NCBI GenBank assembly: GCA_023422565.1 | Contig: JAFAGR010000082.1 | Location: 1-31,980, forward strand | Origin: Bacteroidota bacterium | Lineage (GTDB): Bacteria; Bacteroidota; Bacteroidia; Chitinophagales; Chitinophagaceae | DNA length: 31,980 nt | Direction of reading: 5' to 3' | Shown here: positions 1 to 8,184 of the stretch, in pieces | Numbering within the stretch: position 1 is the stretch's first letter | Layout: each line of letters begins with the position of its first letter | Program-made: the position numbers and the translations under genes | Notes under the pieces: model-generated | What the model saw: the letters and a program-made list of their open reading frames with translations, nothing else | The model's database searches: none | Told to the model about the DNA's origin: nothing

Positions 1-304
1 CCACGTCTATTCTCACTTCATCTATGCCTTTCTGTGTGAGAACTTTTTTATAATAGAATTCTTCTCTTTTCGTGGCCTTGGTTTGCGAAATGAGTTTATA
101 GATCAATTTTATTTTCCGGTAAATGAAAGTTTGAAGAGAGAAAAGAATCAGGCCATAGCTGCCGAGGAAAATCACCAGGAAAGATAAAAGCGCTATCCAC
201 CAAACCGGTTTAAAAATAAAGATCCCCAATGCTATCGGTATTGAAAGCATGAGTGCCGTAAGTGCTGAAAGTTGTTGTGGTGAAAGATTTTTTTTTGAAA
301 CCAT
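1..304 (-). CDS. Sensor histidine kinase, N-terminal part (cut by window edge)
   Basis: The open frame runs from an ATG at 304 to the window edge, giving 101 codons with no stop. The visible N-terminus (MVSKKNLSPQQLSALTA...) has two hydrophobic stretches at about residues 14-34 and 36-57. A basic, probably helical segment follows (YRKIKLIYKLISQTKATK), of the kind that links membrane segments to a HAMP or dimerisation domain. The catalytic HisKA/HATPase part is outside the window, so the kinase call rests mainly on position: the gene starts 62 bases downstream of an OmpR/PhoB-type response regulator on the same strand, the usual arrangement of PhoR-like kinases in Bacteroidota. It probably senses an envelope or periplasmic signal and phosphorylates that regulator. 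The signal cannot be read from this fragment. Confidence 0.72.
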   Translation of the reverse strand, partial: MVSKKNLSPQQLSALTALMLSIPIALGIFIFKPVWWIALLSFLVIFLGSYGLILFSLQTFIYRKIKLIYKLISQTKATKREEFYYKKVLTQKGIDEVRIDV

Positions 305-366
305 GGCCCTTTTTTGTTTATCCTGATAATCCGGGGCCGAAGTTAAATTAATAAGCGCTGTTGCTT

Positions 367-1041
367 CTACAATTCAAATTTGTATCCAACACCTTTAACA
401 GTTGTGATATAATCGAGGTTGAGTTTTTGGCGGATCTTCCTGATATGAACATCAATCGTTCTGTCGCCCACAATCACTTCCGTTCCCCAGATCTGGTTAA
501 GGATCTCATTCCTCAAAAACACTTTGCCCGGCTTGGAAGCCAACAAGGCCAGCAGCTCAAACTCTTTCCTTGCCAGTGTGATCTCCTTGTCTTTATGGTA
601 AACCAAATATTTTTCGCGGTCAATTTTCATATCGCCCACCACCAAAACCTTTGAATCGTCTGCTCCCGAGATACGGCGGAACAGGGCATTCACTTTACTC
701 AGAAGTATTTTCGGGCTAACAGGCTTTGCTATGTAATCATCCGCACCCGACTCGAGGCCGGTGACTTCTGAGGTTTCATCATTCAGCGCAGTAAGAAAAA
801 TGATCACCGTTTCGCGCATCTGTGGCATGGTACGAAGAAGCCTGCAAACTTCTATCCCCGATTTTCCCGGCATCATTACATCAAGAATGATCAGATCGGG
901 CCGTAATTTTTTTGCTTTTTCGAGGGCCTCATTGCCGTTGGCTGCAGTGGCAACTTCATAACCTTCATTACTTAAGTTGAACGAAATGATCTCCAGAATA
1001 TCCGGTTCATCGTCTGCAATAAGTATCAGGCCCTTACTCAT
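367..1041 (-). CDS. OmpR/PhoB-family response regulator
   Basis: This is a 224-residue two-component transcription factor. The receiver domain spans about residues 4-120, with acidic pocket D10/D11, phosphoacceptor D54 (LIILDVMMPG), switch residues T84 and Y103, and conserved K106 (KP). A winged-helix DNA-binding domain fills about residues 128-224 and ends in the typical recognition helix and wing (GDRTIDVHIRKIRQKL, then GVGYKFEL). The length is normal for the family. I chose the ATG at 1041. A longer frame to 1104 exists, but its extra 21 residues do not resemble a receiver domain, and a TAATTTTG promoter box (1064-1057) lies inside it. The kinase gene follows 62 bases downstream, so the two are probably one operon. 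Target genes are unknown. Confidence 0.93.
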   Translation of the reverse strand: MSKGLILIADDEPDILEIISFNLSNEGYEVATAANGNEALEKAKKLRPDLIILDVMMPGKSGIEVCRLLRTMPQMRETVIIFLTALNDETSEVTGLESGADDYIAKPVSPKILLSKVNALFRRISGADDSKVLVVGDMKIDREKYLVYHKDKEITLARKEFELLALLASKPGKVFLRNEILNQIWGTEVIVGDRTIDVHIRKIRQKLNLDYITTVKGVGYKFEL

Positions 1042-1056
1042 AAACAAAAAGTTAGG

Positions 1057-1064
1057 CAAAATTA
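1057..1064 (-). promoter_or_regulatory. Bacteroidota -7 box for the response regulator operon
   Basis: On the minus strand this reads TAATTTTG, a match to the Bacteroidota -7 element TAnnTTTG, and ends 15 bases before the chosen ATG at 1041. I see no good -33 TTTG at 19-base spacing, so the support is the -7 element and its position only. Confidence 0.4.
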
Positions 1065-1194
1065 GCCTGATTATGCCGGCATTTTCAAGATGGGGCATTA
1101 TCAAATTGTTAAACGAATTACAAGTGATTCAATGCACATAGGCGGTCCGCATAATTTATGACGAAATAGCACCATCTTTGCAGATAAGCCACCT

Positions 1195-3405
1195 ATGCGG
1201 AAATTATTTGTTTTGGTGTTGTTGTTTGGTTCCTGGAAAGCTTATGCCGGTCCGGATACGCTTTCCATTCCGCTAAGCCGCGTTTTCTTTCATGATAAAA
1301 TTGCCAAAGAGCAGCGACTGATAGACAAACTTGATGGCAGAACCGATAATGTATTTCATGCGGGAAACAATGAAGCGGTAAACGTTCAACTTACGGACGC
1401 GCTTTTTAGAAAGACTAAAGAGTTGAATGAGTGGATCGAGCTGAATGAGAAACTTTCCACAAACAATGATAAAGTTCGCTTTCTCAGTTATGTGGAAAAT
1501 GGGCTGAAATTGTTTCGGGTATATTTTAAGAGTAAAGAGATCACCGGAGTTGAGTTTCCATCCTTAGTAGAAAATCTTTCGGATGCAATGAAAGCCCTGG
1601 CAGAAGGGAACAGCGTTGCAGGAATCGTACAGGATTTGCCTTACTCAAGGGCAAGAATAATCGCTGAAGTGTTTTATGATGATGCGGCCGCAGCACAGAT
1701 AAGGAACGACGTTTACCTTAAATATTGTGCGCTGTACCCGGAGAAAATTCTGCAGACAATTAAGCCTTTCACCGAACAGCCTTTTGCAGACAGCCTTCTA
1801 CTTGTGGCGGCGAAACAAAACCCTGCGCAGTTATATTCTTATTCGCAGTCAAGATCGTCAGCGGAGGGAAGGTTGATCCATCGGAGCGAGCATGCCCTGG
1901 TAAAGTCAATTGCGCAATTGAGCGAAACCCCGAACGCGCTTTTTTATTTTCCATTTTTGGATAATCTCCTTAGTGGCAAACAAAGTATAGACGAGATCAA
2001 AAAATATGTAGGGGATGGCGACAGGGGATATGACAGTGTAGGTTATTTTAAACTTCTTGTAAGAACAGAGAAGGAATATTATAAGCGAATGGCGCCACCG
2101 GTTCGCGACACTCCCGTGGCGGTGTTTGGAGCGAACGGCCTTAGAGAAACTTTGAAAGCCCGAGCTCTCCGGCATTTTGTTACGCCCATAAACGAGCTTC
2201 ACAATGAGAACAGTCTTGCAGTTAGAATGCGGGCAATTGACCCGTTGACGCCGGAGGAATTGTACTTTATGATGATAATGGGAGAGGCTGATATTTATAC
2301 TTCAAGTTATAAGCACAGTTTCAACCGCATGTTACAGAAGATGGGGCCGGCGCCGCGAACGGATTCACTGCTGTTAAATGTTCACTTTGATTTTTTTAAG
2401 AAGTTCATTAAAATGGCCGCGAGTTACAATAAGCTCGACACTTTTTTAAAACTCATGCCTGCTTCAAGTTCTGAAGTTTTGATGAAGGCCTTTGTAGCGA
2501 ATCTTGATAAAACCGGAAACCTTGAAGATGCAGTAGACGTGGCCGATTCATACAGCAGCATCACAGATCCAACACTCCTTTCCACCATACTCAACTATGT
2601 GGAAGATAACTACCGGCAAAGCGTAGCCGCAGATAATACAAGGGGAAAAATAATCTATGGATTGCTGAAAGATATTTTTCTATCTGCAGACAGCAACAAT
2701 AAGATTGATCTTACCGCCACACTGGGCATTCCTTCCATTTACGAAGTAAGCAGTAAGGATATGCAGGATGAACAAGGCAATATCGTTCAGCAGGTTTTTT
2801 TCTACGGCGATGAAGATGGCAAGATCTTTTTTCCGCAATTTGTAAACTCATTTTCTCCGAGGGATTGGCAGATCACTCATAAAAAGGAATGGGTTGAAAT
2901 GAAAAGTAATAAGGGCAAGGTGCACGTTTTTGTTAACCGTCCTCTGGATAATGATGCTAACCTGGACGACAGTGCACAGGTGCATCTGAATGCCTATCTG
3001 GAAACCATAGGAATGCAGCCCACCGTTGTAGTTCATCGCGGCCATAGTTACTGGTTGCCCAGAACCATATCACGCCTGCCCGGTAGTGCGAAGGTGGTGT
3101 TACTTGGAAGTTGCGGAGGTTATAAAAATCTGAATGAGATACTGGAGGTTTGTCCTGAGGCGCACATAATTTCAACAAAGGAAATTGGTAAAGGAGACCT
3201 TAATCAACCTATTATTAATTACCTCAACAAAGCGCTTTCTAACGGAGAAGACATTGTTTGGAAAAAAATGTGGGCGAGCCTCTCAAAACAATTTGAAAAT
3301 GCCCCGCGTGATACCCGTGAAAGTTGGGAGGATTATATTCCCCCGTATCGAAACCTGGGTGCGATCTTTATTAAAGCTTACCATAAAAAAACAGAACCTG
3401 AGTAA
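1195..3405 (+). CDS. Exported protein of unknown function with C-terminal caspase/CHAT-like His-Cys region
   Basis: The 736-residue protein starts with a signal peptide (MRKLFVLVLLFGSWKAYA, cleavage probably after AYA), so it should be periplasmic or surface-exposed. No lipobox, T9SS sorting domain or further membrane segment is seen. Residues about 30-560 look helical and match no domain I recognise. Near the C-terminus two short blocks stand out: a hydrophobic strand leading into H614-R-G-H617-S-Y-W, and a second strand leading into G638-S-C640-G-G. This strand-His / strand-Cys order is the signature of clan CD cysteine peptidases (caspase, gingipain, separase, CHAT). The 23-26 residue spacing is short but close to that of separase. 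Peptidase activity is inference. An ABC exporter starts 27 bases downstream, so the two may be co-transcribed. A weak promoter box (CATCTTTG, 1173-1180) precedes the ATG. Confidence 0.8.
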   Translation: MRKLFVLVLLFGSWKAYAGPDTLSIPLSRVFFHDKIAKEQRLIDKLDGRTDNVFHAGNNEAVNVQLTDALFRKTKELNEWIELNEKLSTNNDKVRFLSYVENGLKLFRVYFKSKEITGVEFPSLVENLSDAMKALAEGNSVAGIVQDLPYSRARIIAEVFYDDAAAAQIRNDVYLKYCALYPEKILQTIKPFTEQPFADSLLLVAAKQNPAQLYSYSQSRSSAEGRLIHRSEHALVKSIAQLSETPNALFYFPFLDNLLSGKQSIDEIKKYVGDGDRGYDSVGYFKLLVRTEKEYYKRMAPPVRDTPVAVFGANGLRETLKARALRHFVTPINELHNENSLAVRMRAIDPLTPEELYFMMIMGEADIYTSSYKHSFNRMLQKMGPAPRTDSLLLNVHFDFFKKFIKMAASYNKLDTFLKLMPASSSEVLMKAFVANLDKTGNLEDAVDVADSYSSITDPTLLSTILNYVEDNYRQSVAADNTRGKIIYGLLKDIFLSADSNNKIDLTATLGIPSIYEVSSKDMQDEQGNIVQQVFFYGDEDGKIFFPQFVNSFSPRDWQITHKKEWVEMKSNKGKVHVFVNRPLDNDANLDDSAQVHLNAYLETIGMQPTVVVHRGHSYWLPRTISRLPGSAKVVLLGSCGGYKNLNEILEVCPEAHIISTKEIGKGDLNQPIINYLNKALSNGEDIVWKKMWASLSKQFENAPRDTRESWEDYIPPYRNLGAIFIKAYHKKTEPE

Positions 3406-3432
3406 GGCTCATTTCTGATTTAAATTTGCCTG

Positions 3433-5217
3433 ATGAGTGAGACTTCAAGGGGCGGAAATATTTATCTTTTAAAACGCGTCTATTCGTTCGCAGCTCCGTA
3501 CAGAAATAAATTTTATCTCTCCATTTTTCTTTCGATTTTTCTGGCAGTAACTGCGCCCGTGCGGCCATACCTTATTCAACTAACGATCAACAAGGGCATC
3601 ACCGGAGAAGCCACGGCGAAATTTTTTGAAGGTGTTGGCGGTTTTTTGATCGAGATCACGCTTATACAGATCTTGCTACTTCTTGTTGAAACAGCCGCAA
3701 GGTTTTATTTCACTTTCACCAGTGCTGCTCTTGGCCAAAGTGTGGTTAAAGACATGCGGGTGAAAACGTATCAAAAAATCCTCGGTTTGCAACTGCGGCA
3801 GTACGACAAAACTCCGGTAGGAACCTTAACCACGAGAACTATCAACGATATCGAATCAGTTAATGATATTTTCAGTGACGGCCTGATTCCAATCATTGCA
3901 GATCTTCTCGCTATTTTCTCTGTGTTATTTTATATGTTCTATATCGACTGGCAGCTTACTCTGGTTTGCCTTTCACCCTTTCCGTTTTTGATTGTTGCAA
4001 CCTACTATTTCAAAGAAAGTGTGAACCGTTCATTTATAAAAGTTCGGAATGCGGTGGCCTCATTAAATGCATTTGTTCAGGAACATATTTCCGGGATGTC
4101 TCTTGTACAGGCTTTTGCCGCCGAGGAGCGGGAGATGAAGCATTTTAAAAAGATCAACAGTGAACACCGGGATGCGAACATCAGAGCAATATTTGCATAT
4201 TCGGTTTTCTTTCCGGTAGTTGAATTGATATCAGCGTTATCAATAGGGCTTCTTGTTTGGTGGGCGGGCAATGAATCTTTGTTTGGAACCGAAGCGGCGA
4301 AAACCCCCGGAGTTATCACCTCTTTCATATTATGCCTTAACCTTTTGTTTCGTCCGCTGCGGGTGCTCGCCGATAAATTTAATGTGATGCAGATGGGTAT
4401 GATTGCCAGCGAGCGTGTATTTAAAGTGATGGACAATGAGGATGCAGAGTTGGAAACCGGAAATCATTCGGGGCCAATACAAGGCGATGTATCGTTTAGA
4501 AATGTCTGGTTTGCGTATAAGAATGAGGAATGGGTTTTAAAAAATGTTTCATTTGAAGTTAATGCGGGAGAAACCTTAGCTATTGTGGGCGCGACCGGAA
4601 GCGGGAAAACAAGCACGATAAATTTGCTAACCCGGCTCTACCCGCTAACCCGCGGCGAAATTTTTGTAGACGGCAGGAATATTAAAGAATATGATCTCGG
4701 CTCTCTACGAAGTAAAATTGGGGTTGTGCTGCAAGATGTTTTTCTTTTCGCCGGAACGGTAATGGATAACCTAACTCTACGAAATCCTAATATAACCGAG
4801 GGGCAGGTGCATGATGCAGCAAAACATGTCGGCCTTCACGATTTCATCATGCAACTCCCAGGCGCGTATAATTATAATGTTATGGAAAGAGGAGCAACTT
4901 TGTCTGTAGGGCAGAGGCAATTGCTCTCATTTGCGCGTGCGTTGTTATATAATCCTTCTATTTTGATACTTGACGAGGCCACTTCATCTGTTGACCCCGA
5001 CAGTGAACGACTTATCCAGTCGGCTACAGATACCCTGATAACGGGGCGCACTTCAATCGTGATTGCGCACAGGCTCAGCACCATAAGGAGGGCAGACAAG
5101 ATTATAGTCTTAGACCGCGGAGTTATTGCCGAAATGGGCTCTCATGCAGAGTTGTTAAAGGCTGATGGGGCTTACGCCAGGTTGTATGCTATGCAGTTTA
5201 AGCCTGAAACCCAATGA
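3433..5217 (+). CDS. ABC exporter, fused permease-ATPase (MsbA-like half transporter)
   Basis: A 594-residue half transporter that should act as a homodimer in the inner membrane. The N-terminal part (about residues 15-320) is a six-helix type I exporter membrane domain; the C-terminal part (about 345-590) is the ATPase. Visible motifs are Walker A G386-ATGSGKT, Q-loop Q434, signature LSVGQ (490-494), Walker B ILILDE (D514, E515), D-loop SSVD and switch H546 (IAHRLST). The signature has V in place of the more usual G in LSGGQ, a tolerated variant. Length and layout match lipid or multidrug exporters of the MsbA/LmrA group; the substrate cannot be told from sequence. It follows the caspase-like gene by 27 bases, and atpB starts 73 bases downstream behind its own promoter box. 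Confidence 0.93.
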   Translation: MSETSRGGNIYLLKRVYSFAAPYRNKFYLSIFLSIFLAVTAPVRPYLIQLTINKGITGEATAKFFEGVGGFLIEITLIQILLLLVETAARFYFTFTSAALGQSVVKDMRVKTYQKILGLQLRQYDKTPVGTLTTRTINDIESVNDIFSDGLIPIIADLLAIFSVLFYMFYIDWQLTLVCLSPFPFLIVATYYFKESVNRSFIKVRNAVASLNAFVQEHISGMSLVQAFAAEEREMKHFKKINSEHRDANIRAIFAYSVFFPVVELISALSIGLLVWWAGNESLFGTEAAKTPGVITSFILCLNLLFRPLRVLADKFNVMQMGMIASERVFKVMDNEDAELETGNHSGPIQGDVSFRNVWFAYKNEEWVLKNVSFEVNAGETLAIVGATGSGKTSTINLLTRLYPLTRGEIFVDGRNIKEYDLGSLRSKIGVVLQDVFLFAGTVMDNLTLRNPNITEGQVHDAAKHVGLHDFIMQLPGAYNYNVMERGATLSVGQRQLLSFARALLYNPSILILDEATSSVDPDSERLIQSATDTLITGRTSIVIAHRLSTIRRADKIIVLDRGVIAEMGSHAELLKADGAYARLYAMQFKPETQ

Positions 5218-5263
5218 TCCGGCTGTTTTTCTCTTAAAATTTCTCTATTCAGCAGTCCCCCCT

Positions 5264-5271
5264 TATCTTTG
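5264..5271 (+). promoter_or_regulatory. -7 box upstream of atpB
   Basis: TATCTTTG matches the Bacteroidota -7 element TAnnTTTG and lies 19 bases before the atpB ATG. The -33 position reads TTCT instead of TTTG, so the promoter is probable but not a full consensus. Confidence 0.5.
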
Positions 5272-5290
5272 CGCCAAAATTGAGGAAAGC

Positions 5291-6361
5291 ATGGCTTCAA
5301 AGTGTATAAAATCTTTACTGGTAGCGGTTTTTAGCCTTTTTTTGACCGTTTTCTCCACACCTGCTCTTGCAGGCGGGCCGGGGGCGGAAGGTGAAAAGCT
5401 CGATCCCGCGAAGATCATAATGGATCACATTAAAGATGCCCATGAATTCCACTTTTTCACTGTAGGAGATTTTCATGCTACTATCCCCTTGCCGGTGATA
5501 GTTTATTCCCCCGGGAAAGGCCTTTCCGTTTTCTCTTCATCAAAGTTTGAGCATGGTCATGCAGCTTACAATGGGTATGAAATGAAGGAAGGAAAGATTG
5601 TTGCGCAGGATGGCAGCCAGGTTTACGACTTTTCTCTCACGAAGAATGTGGTCCAAATGTTCATTGCCCTTATTGTTTTGGTTTTGCTGATGACAAGCAT
5701 TGCAAAAAAGTATAAGAAAGGCATCGGTGTTTCAACAGCTCCGAAAGGATGGCAGAATGCAGTAGAGCCGGTTATTACTTTTGTGCGCGATGAAGTAGCA
5801 AAGCCCAATCTTGGTAAGAAATACCTGAATTATCTTCCTTACCTCCTTACTATTTTCTTTTTCATTTTGATAAATAACCTGTTCGGGCTGATTCCCGGTG
5901 CGGCCAACGTAACCGGAAACACAGCTTTCACCATGGTGTTGGGTGTCATCTCTCTTATAGTGATCCTGGCGAGCAGTAACAGTCATTTTTGGGCGCATAT
6001 TTTCTGGCCTCCCGGGGTTCCCATTTTTGTAAAGGTGATTTTGATCCCGATCGAGCTGGCCAGTATCTTTATTAAGCCTGCTGCGTTGATCATTCGTTTG
6101 TTTGCAAACATGGTTGCCGGCCACATCATCATTTTAAGTTTCGTTTCGCTGATCTTCATTTTCGGCGCAATGAACACTGTGGCGGGCGTAGGTTTTTCGC
6201 CTATATCATTATTATTTACCGTATTTATATATTTTATCGAAATACTGGTGGCATTCATCCAGGCATTCATTTTTACCAACCTAACTGCCGTGTTTATCGG
6301 GCAGGCTTTTGAAGGAGGTCATGATGATGTAGATGGGCATGCTGATCCGGTTATTGCGTAA
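5291..6361 (+). CDS. atpB: F0F1 ATP synthase subunit a
   Basis: This 356-residue membrane protein forms the proton half-channels of the F0 motor. The start at 5291 (MASKCIKSLL...) is chosen because it sits just after the promoter box; a longer frame to 5165 overlaps the ABC gene and adds unrelated residues. The N-terminus looks like a cleavable leader ending near PALAG. A ~100-residue periplasmic-like stretch follows, then the helical bundle, as is common for AtpB of Bacteroidota. The essential stator arginine is R269 in the conserved helix IIRLFANMVAGH. The C-terminus has the usual helix pair (IEILVAFIQAFIFTNLTAVF). It is the first gene of an atpB-E-F-H cluster; atpE begins 29 bases downstream. 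Confidence 0.97.
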   Translation: MASKCIKSLLVAVFSLFLTVFSTPALAGGPGAEGEKLDPAKIIMDHIKDAHEFHFFTVGDFHATIPLPVIVYSPGKGLSVFSSSKFEHGHAAYNGYEMKEGKIVAQDGSQVYDFSLTKNVVQMFIALIVLVLLMTSIAKKYKKGIGVSTAPKGWQNAVEPVITFVRDEVAKPNLGKKYLNYLPYLLTIFFFILINNLFGLIPGAANVTGNTAFTMVLGVISLIVILASSNSHFWAHIFWPPGVPIFVKVILIPIELASIFIKPAALIIRLFANMVAGHIIILSFVSLIFIFGAMNTVAGVGFSPISLLFTVFIYFIEILVAFIQAFIFTNLTAVFIGQAFEGGHDDVDGHADPVIA

Positions 6362-6390
6362 GAGTTTTTTCATTTATAAAACCAAGTATC

Positions 6391-6642
6391 ATGACTTTGA
6401 TGACTTTGTTACAGGAAGTACAATTGGGTTACTCACACTTCGGTGGAGCAATTGGTGCAGGTCTTGCTGCTATCGGCGCCGGCATTGGTATCGGCCAGAT
6501 CGGTAGGGGAGCTGTTGAATCAATCGCACGTCAGCCTGAAGCTTCTAACGACATCCGTGCAAACATGATCCTGACTGCCGCTTTCGTTGAGGGTGTTGCC
6601 CTTTTCGCGGTTATCGCAGGATTATTGGCTGTTCTGAAATAA
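6391..6642 (+). CDS. atpE: F0F1 ATP synthase subunit c
   Basis: An 83-residue two-helix hairpin protein that assembles into the rotor ring. Helix 1 carries the glycine-rich GAGIGIGQIGRGAVE stretch, the polar loop is RQPE (47-50), and helix 2 carries the ion-carrying carboxylate E67 (AFVEGVALF). G68 after the glutamate, and the absence of the S/T...Y ligands of Na+ rings, suggest a proton-type site. The start is either 6391 or the in-frame Met three codons later; both leave the helices intact. A perfect 11-bp hairpin lies in the 91-base gap before atpF and may help make more subunit c than subunit b. Confidence 0.97.
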   Translation: MTLMTLLQEVQLGYSHFGGAIGAGLAAIGAGIGIGQIGRGAVESIARQPEASNDIRANMILTAAFVEGVALFAVIAGLLAVLK

Positions 6643-6659
6643 GTTCAGCGCACCAACTC

Positions 6660-6698
6660 ATTACTGCATCTGAAGCACAGGGCGGAGGATGCAGTAAT
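6660..6698 (+). promoter_or_regulatory. Intercistronic hairpin between atpE and atpF
   Basis: ATTACTGCATC (6660-6670) pairs perfectly with GATGCAGTAAT (6688-6698), giving an 11-bp stem with a 17-base loop. No T-run follows directly, so it is not a classic terminator. It could be an mRNA-stabilising or processing structure protecting the upstream atpE message, or a partial attenuator. The stem is seen directly; the role is inferred. Confidence 0.65.
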
Positions 6699-6733
6699 AA
6701 TTTCGATTTTTTAAACATTTATAATATTATTCC

Positions 6734-7228
6734 ATGGATCTTTTATTGCCACATCTTGGTTTGATTTTTTGGACATTGCTGGCTTTTTTGATTGTACTAT
6801 TCATCCTTAAAAAGTTTGCATGGAAGCCTATCATTGCCGGCCTTAACGATCGTGAAGCGAAAATTGCGGACAGCATTGCTACTGCGGAAAGGGTGAAGCT
6901 TGAAATGGCACAGTTAAAAAGCGAGAACGAAAGTTTGCTTGTAAAGGCACGGGAAGAGCGGGCCGTGATGCTGAAAGAAGCAAAAGAGATAAAGGACAAA
7001 ATGATAAGCGATGCAAGAGAAGAGGCAAAGGTGCAGGCCGCGAAAATTATCTCTGATGCACAGGCAAGTATCAATAACCAGAAAATGGCCGCGATGATCG
7101 ATATTAAGAATCACGTTGGGAAAATGGTTGTGGAAGTAAGTGAGAAAATTCTTCGCAGAGAGTTAAGCAATAAAGCAGAACAGGAAACTTTTATCAGGCA
7201 ATTGACCGATGAGATCAAGCTCAATTAA
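6734..7228 (+). CDS. atpF: F0F1 ATP synthase subunit b
   Basis: A 164-residue peripheral-stalk subunit. One N-terminal membrane helix (about residues 5-25, HLGLIFWTLLAFLIVLFILK) is followed by FAWKPI, the characteristic b-subunit junction. After that comes a long charged, alanine-rich coiled coil (about 35-140) that dimerises and holds F1 still. Length is typical. It sits between atpE and atpH, with atpH starting 19 bases downstream. Confidence 0.96.
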   Translation: MDLLLPHLGLIFWTLLAFLIVLFILKKFAWKPIIAGLNDREAKIADSIATAERVKLEMAQLKSENESLLVKAREERAVMLKEAKEIKDKMISDAREEAKVQAAKIISDAQASINNQKMAAMIDIKNHVGKMVVEVSEKILRRELSNKAEQETFIRQLTDEIKLN

Positions 7229-7247
7229 TCATTTGTAATTTAAGAAC

Positions 7248-7811
7248 ATGAACAATCCGAGATTAGCCAGTCGCTATGCAAAAAGCTTGCTTGGTTTGGC
7301 AGTAGAGCAAGGAAAACTGGAAGAGGTATATGACGACATGAAGTTTTTGAAGAATCTTGGTGCCGCCAATCCTGATTTCATTTCCGTGCTGCGCAGTCCG
7401 GTTATTGCTGCAGACAAAAAAGAACGAATAATACATGCGGTGATTAACACTAGAGTTTCTCCTATCACCGGGGGGTTCATTAATTTGTTGGTGAAGAAAG
7501 CGAGGGAAAGCAATATGCCGGAGATTGTAAACGCCTTTATTTCACAATATAATGAGATGAAGGGAATCTACCGGGTGAAGGTAACTACGGCAGCTCCCAT
7601 CAGCAAGGAAATGGAAAATGAGATTGTAGCTAAGGTAAAATCGAATCCGGGTTATCAGAATATCGAATTACAAACTGTGGTAGATGAATCGTTAATTGGT
7701 GGCTATAAGTTTGAAATGGGCGATCTGCTGATTGATGCTTCAATTTTGCGAGACCTTAATGATGTAAGGAAACAGTTCAGGAGTAACGAATATATTCACC
7801 GGATCAGGTAG
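7248..7811 (+). CDS. atpH: F0F1 ATP synthase subunit delta
   Basis: A 187-residue OSCP/delta subunit that joins the peripheral stalk to the top of F1. The helical N-terminal domain begins with the usual NPRLASRYAKSLLGLA. The C-terminal part has the conserved block VVDESLIGGYKFEMGDLLIDASI (split across residues ~145-167), typical of the family. It is the last gene of the cluster here: a terminator follows at 7835. In many relatives atpA follows at once; here it is 12.5 kb away. Confidence 0.96.
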   Translation: MNNPRLASRYAKSLLGLAVEQGKLEEVYDDMKFLKNLGAANPDFISVLRSPVIAADKKERIIHAVINTRVSPITGGFINLLVKKARESNMPEIVNAFISQYNEMKGIYRVKVTTAAPISKEMENEIVAKVKSNPGYQNIELQTVVDESLIGGYKFEMGDLLIDASILRDLNDVRKQFRSNEYIHRIR

Positions 7812-7834
7812 AGTAACAAAGAGAATTTTTTAGG

Positions 7835-7856
7835 CCCGGTTTTTACCGGGTTTTTT
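7835..7856 (+). terminator. Rho-independent terminator after atpH
   Basis: CCCGGT (7835-7840) pairs with ACCGGG (7845-7850) around a TTTT loop, followed by six T. It ends the atpBEFH transcript, so the downstream F1 gene atpA must be transcribed separately. Confidence 0.85.
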
Positions 7857-7920
7857 ATTGCGTTTGCTTGAAGGGATATAGACAGCCGAGGTGTGAAAGC
7901 GATCTTATTCCCCCTTATTT

Positions 7921-7939
7921 GGTTAATAGCTTAGGCCGC
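7921..7939 (-). repeat. Dispersed 19-base motif, copy 1
   Basis: On the minus strand this reads GCGGCCTAAGCTATTAACC, close to the window-wide consensus GCGYRCTAARCTATTAACC. It forms an inverted pair (17 of 19 bases) with the copy at 9337-9355 on the far side of the transposase relative. Confidence 0.75.
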
Positions 7940-8031
7940 ACAAGCGAGGCTGTATTTTAGGAATGGAAGTTTCTCCCGAATCAAAATGAGAGAAATGATT
8001 TCTGATTAATTTCCCTTTCTCCTTCAAAGAA

Positions 8032-8050
8032 GGTTAATAGCTTTAGCCGC
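8032..8050 (-). repeat. Dispersed 19-base motif, copy 2
   Basis: On the minus strand this reads GCGGCTAAAGCTATTAACC, the second copy of the dispersed motif, just upstream of the transposase relative. Confidence 0.72.
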
Positions 8051-8184
8051 AATTCGAATCGAACTACTTCAAAGTTTAGGTGGAAGGACTTTTTCAGTTT
8101 TTTTTTGAATACCCTAATTTTTGGCCCGAAATGGTAATTGCCAGAGAAGCTTCAACAGGCCAATTTTGTAGCAAAGCAATTTCA

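Larger units (their letters stand above)
7857..8184. other. Intergenic region before the transposase relative
   Basis: About 330 bases with no convincing gene. It holds two copies of the dispersed 19-base motif (7921 and 8032, both reading on the minus strand, 111 bases apart). A GTG-initiated extension of the next gene (from 8080) covers its end, but the extra residues do not resemble the transposase family. Confidence 0.6.

Noticed and set aside
3421..3428. TAAATTTG as a promoter of the ABC exporter
   Set aside because: It matches the -7 consensus but ends only four bases before the ATG, with no -33 element; co-transcription with the gene before it is simpler.
5732..6279. Minus-strand frames of 98 and 130 codons opposite atpB
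   Set aside because: Mirror frames of a certain gene; the translations are rich in Met, Asn and Lys without any domain.
8080..8184. Longer GTG-initiated start for the transposase relative
   Set aside because: The 35 extra residues do not resemble the family, while ATG 8185 starts just before the conserved N-terminus.
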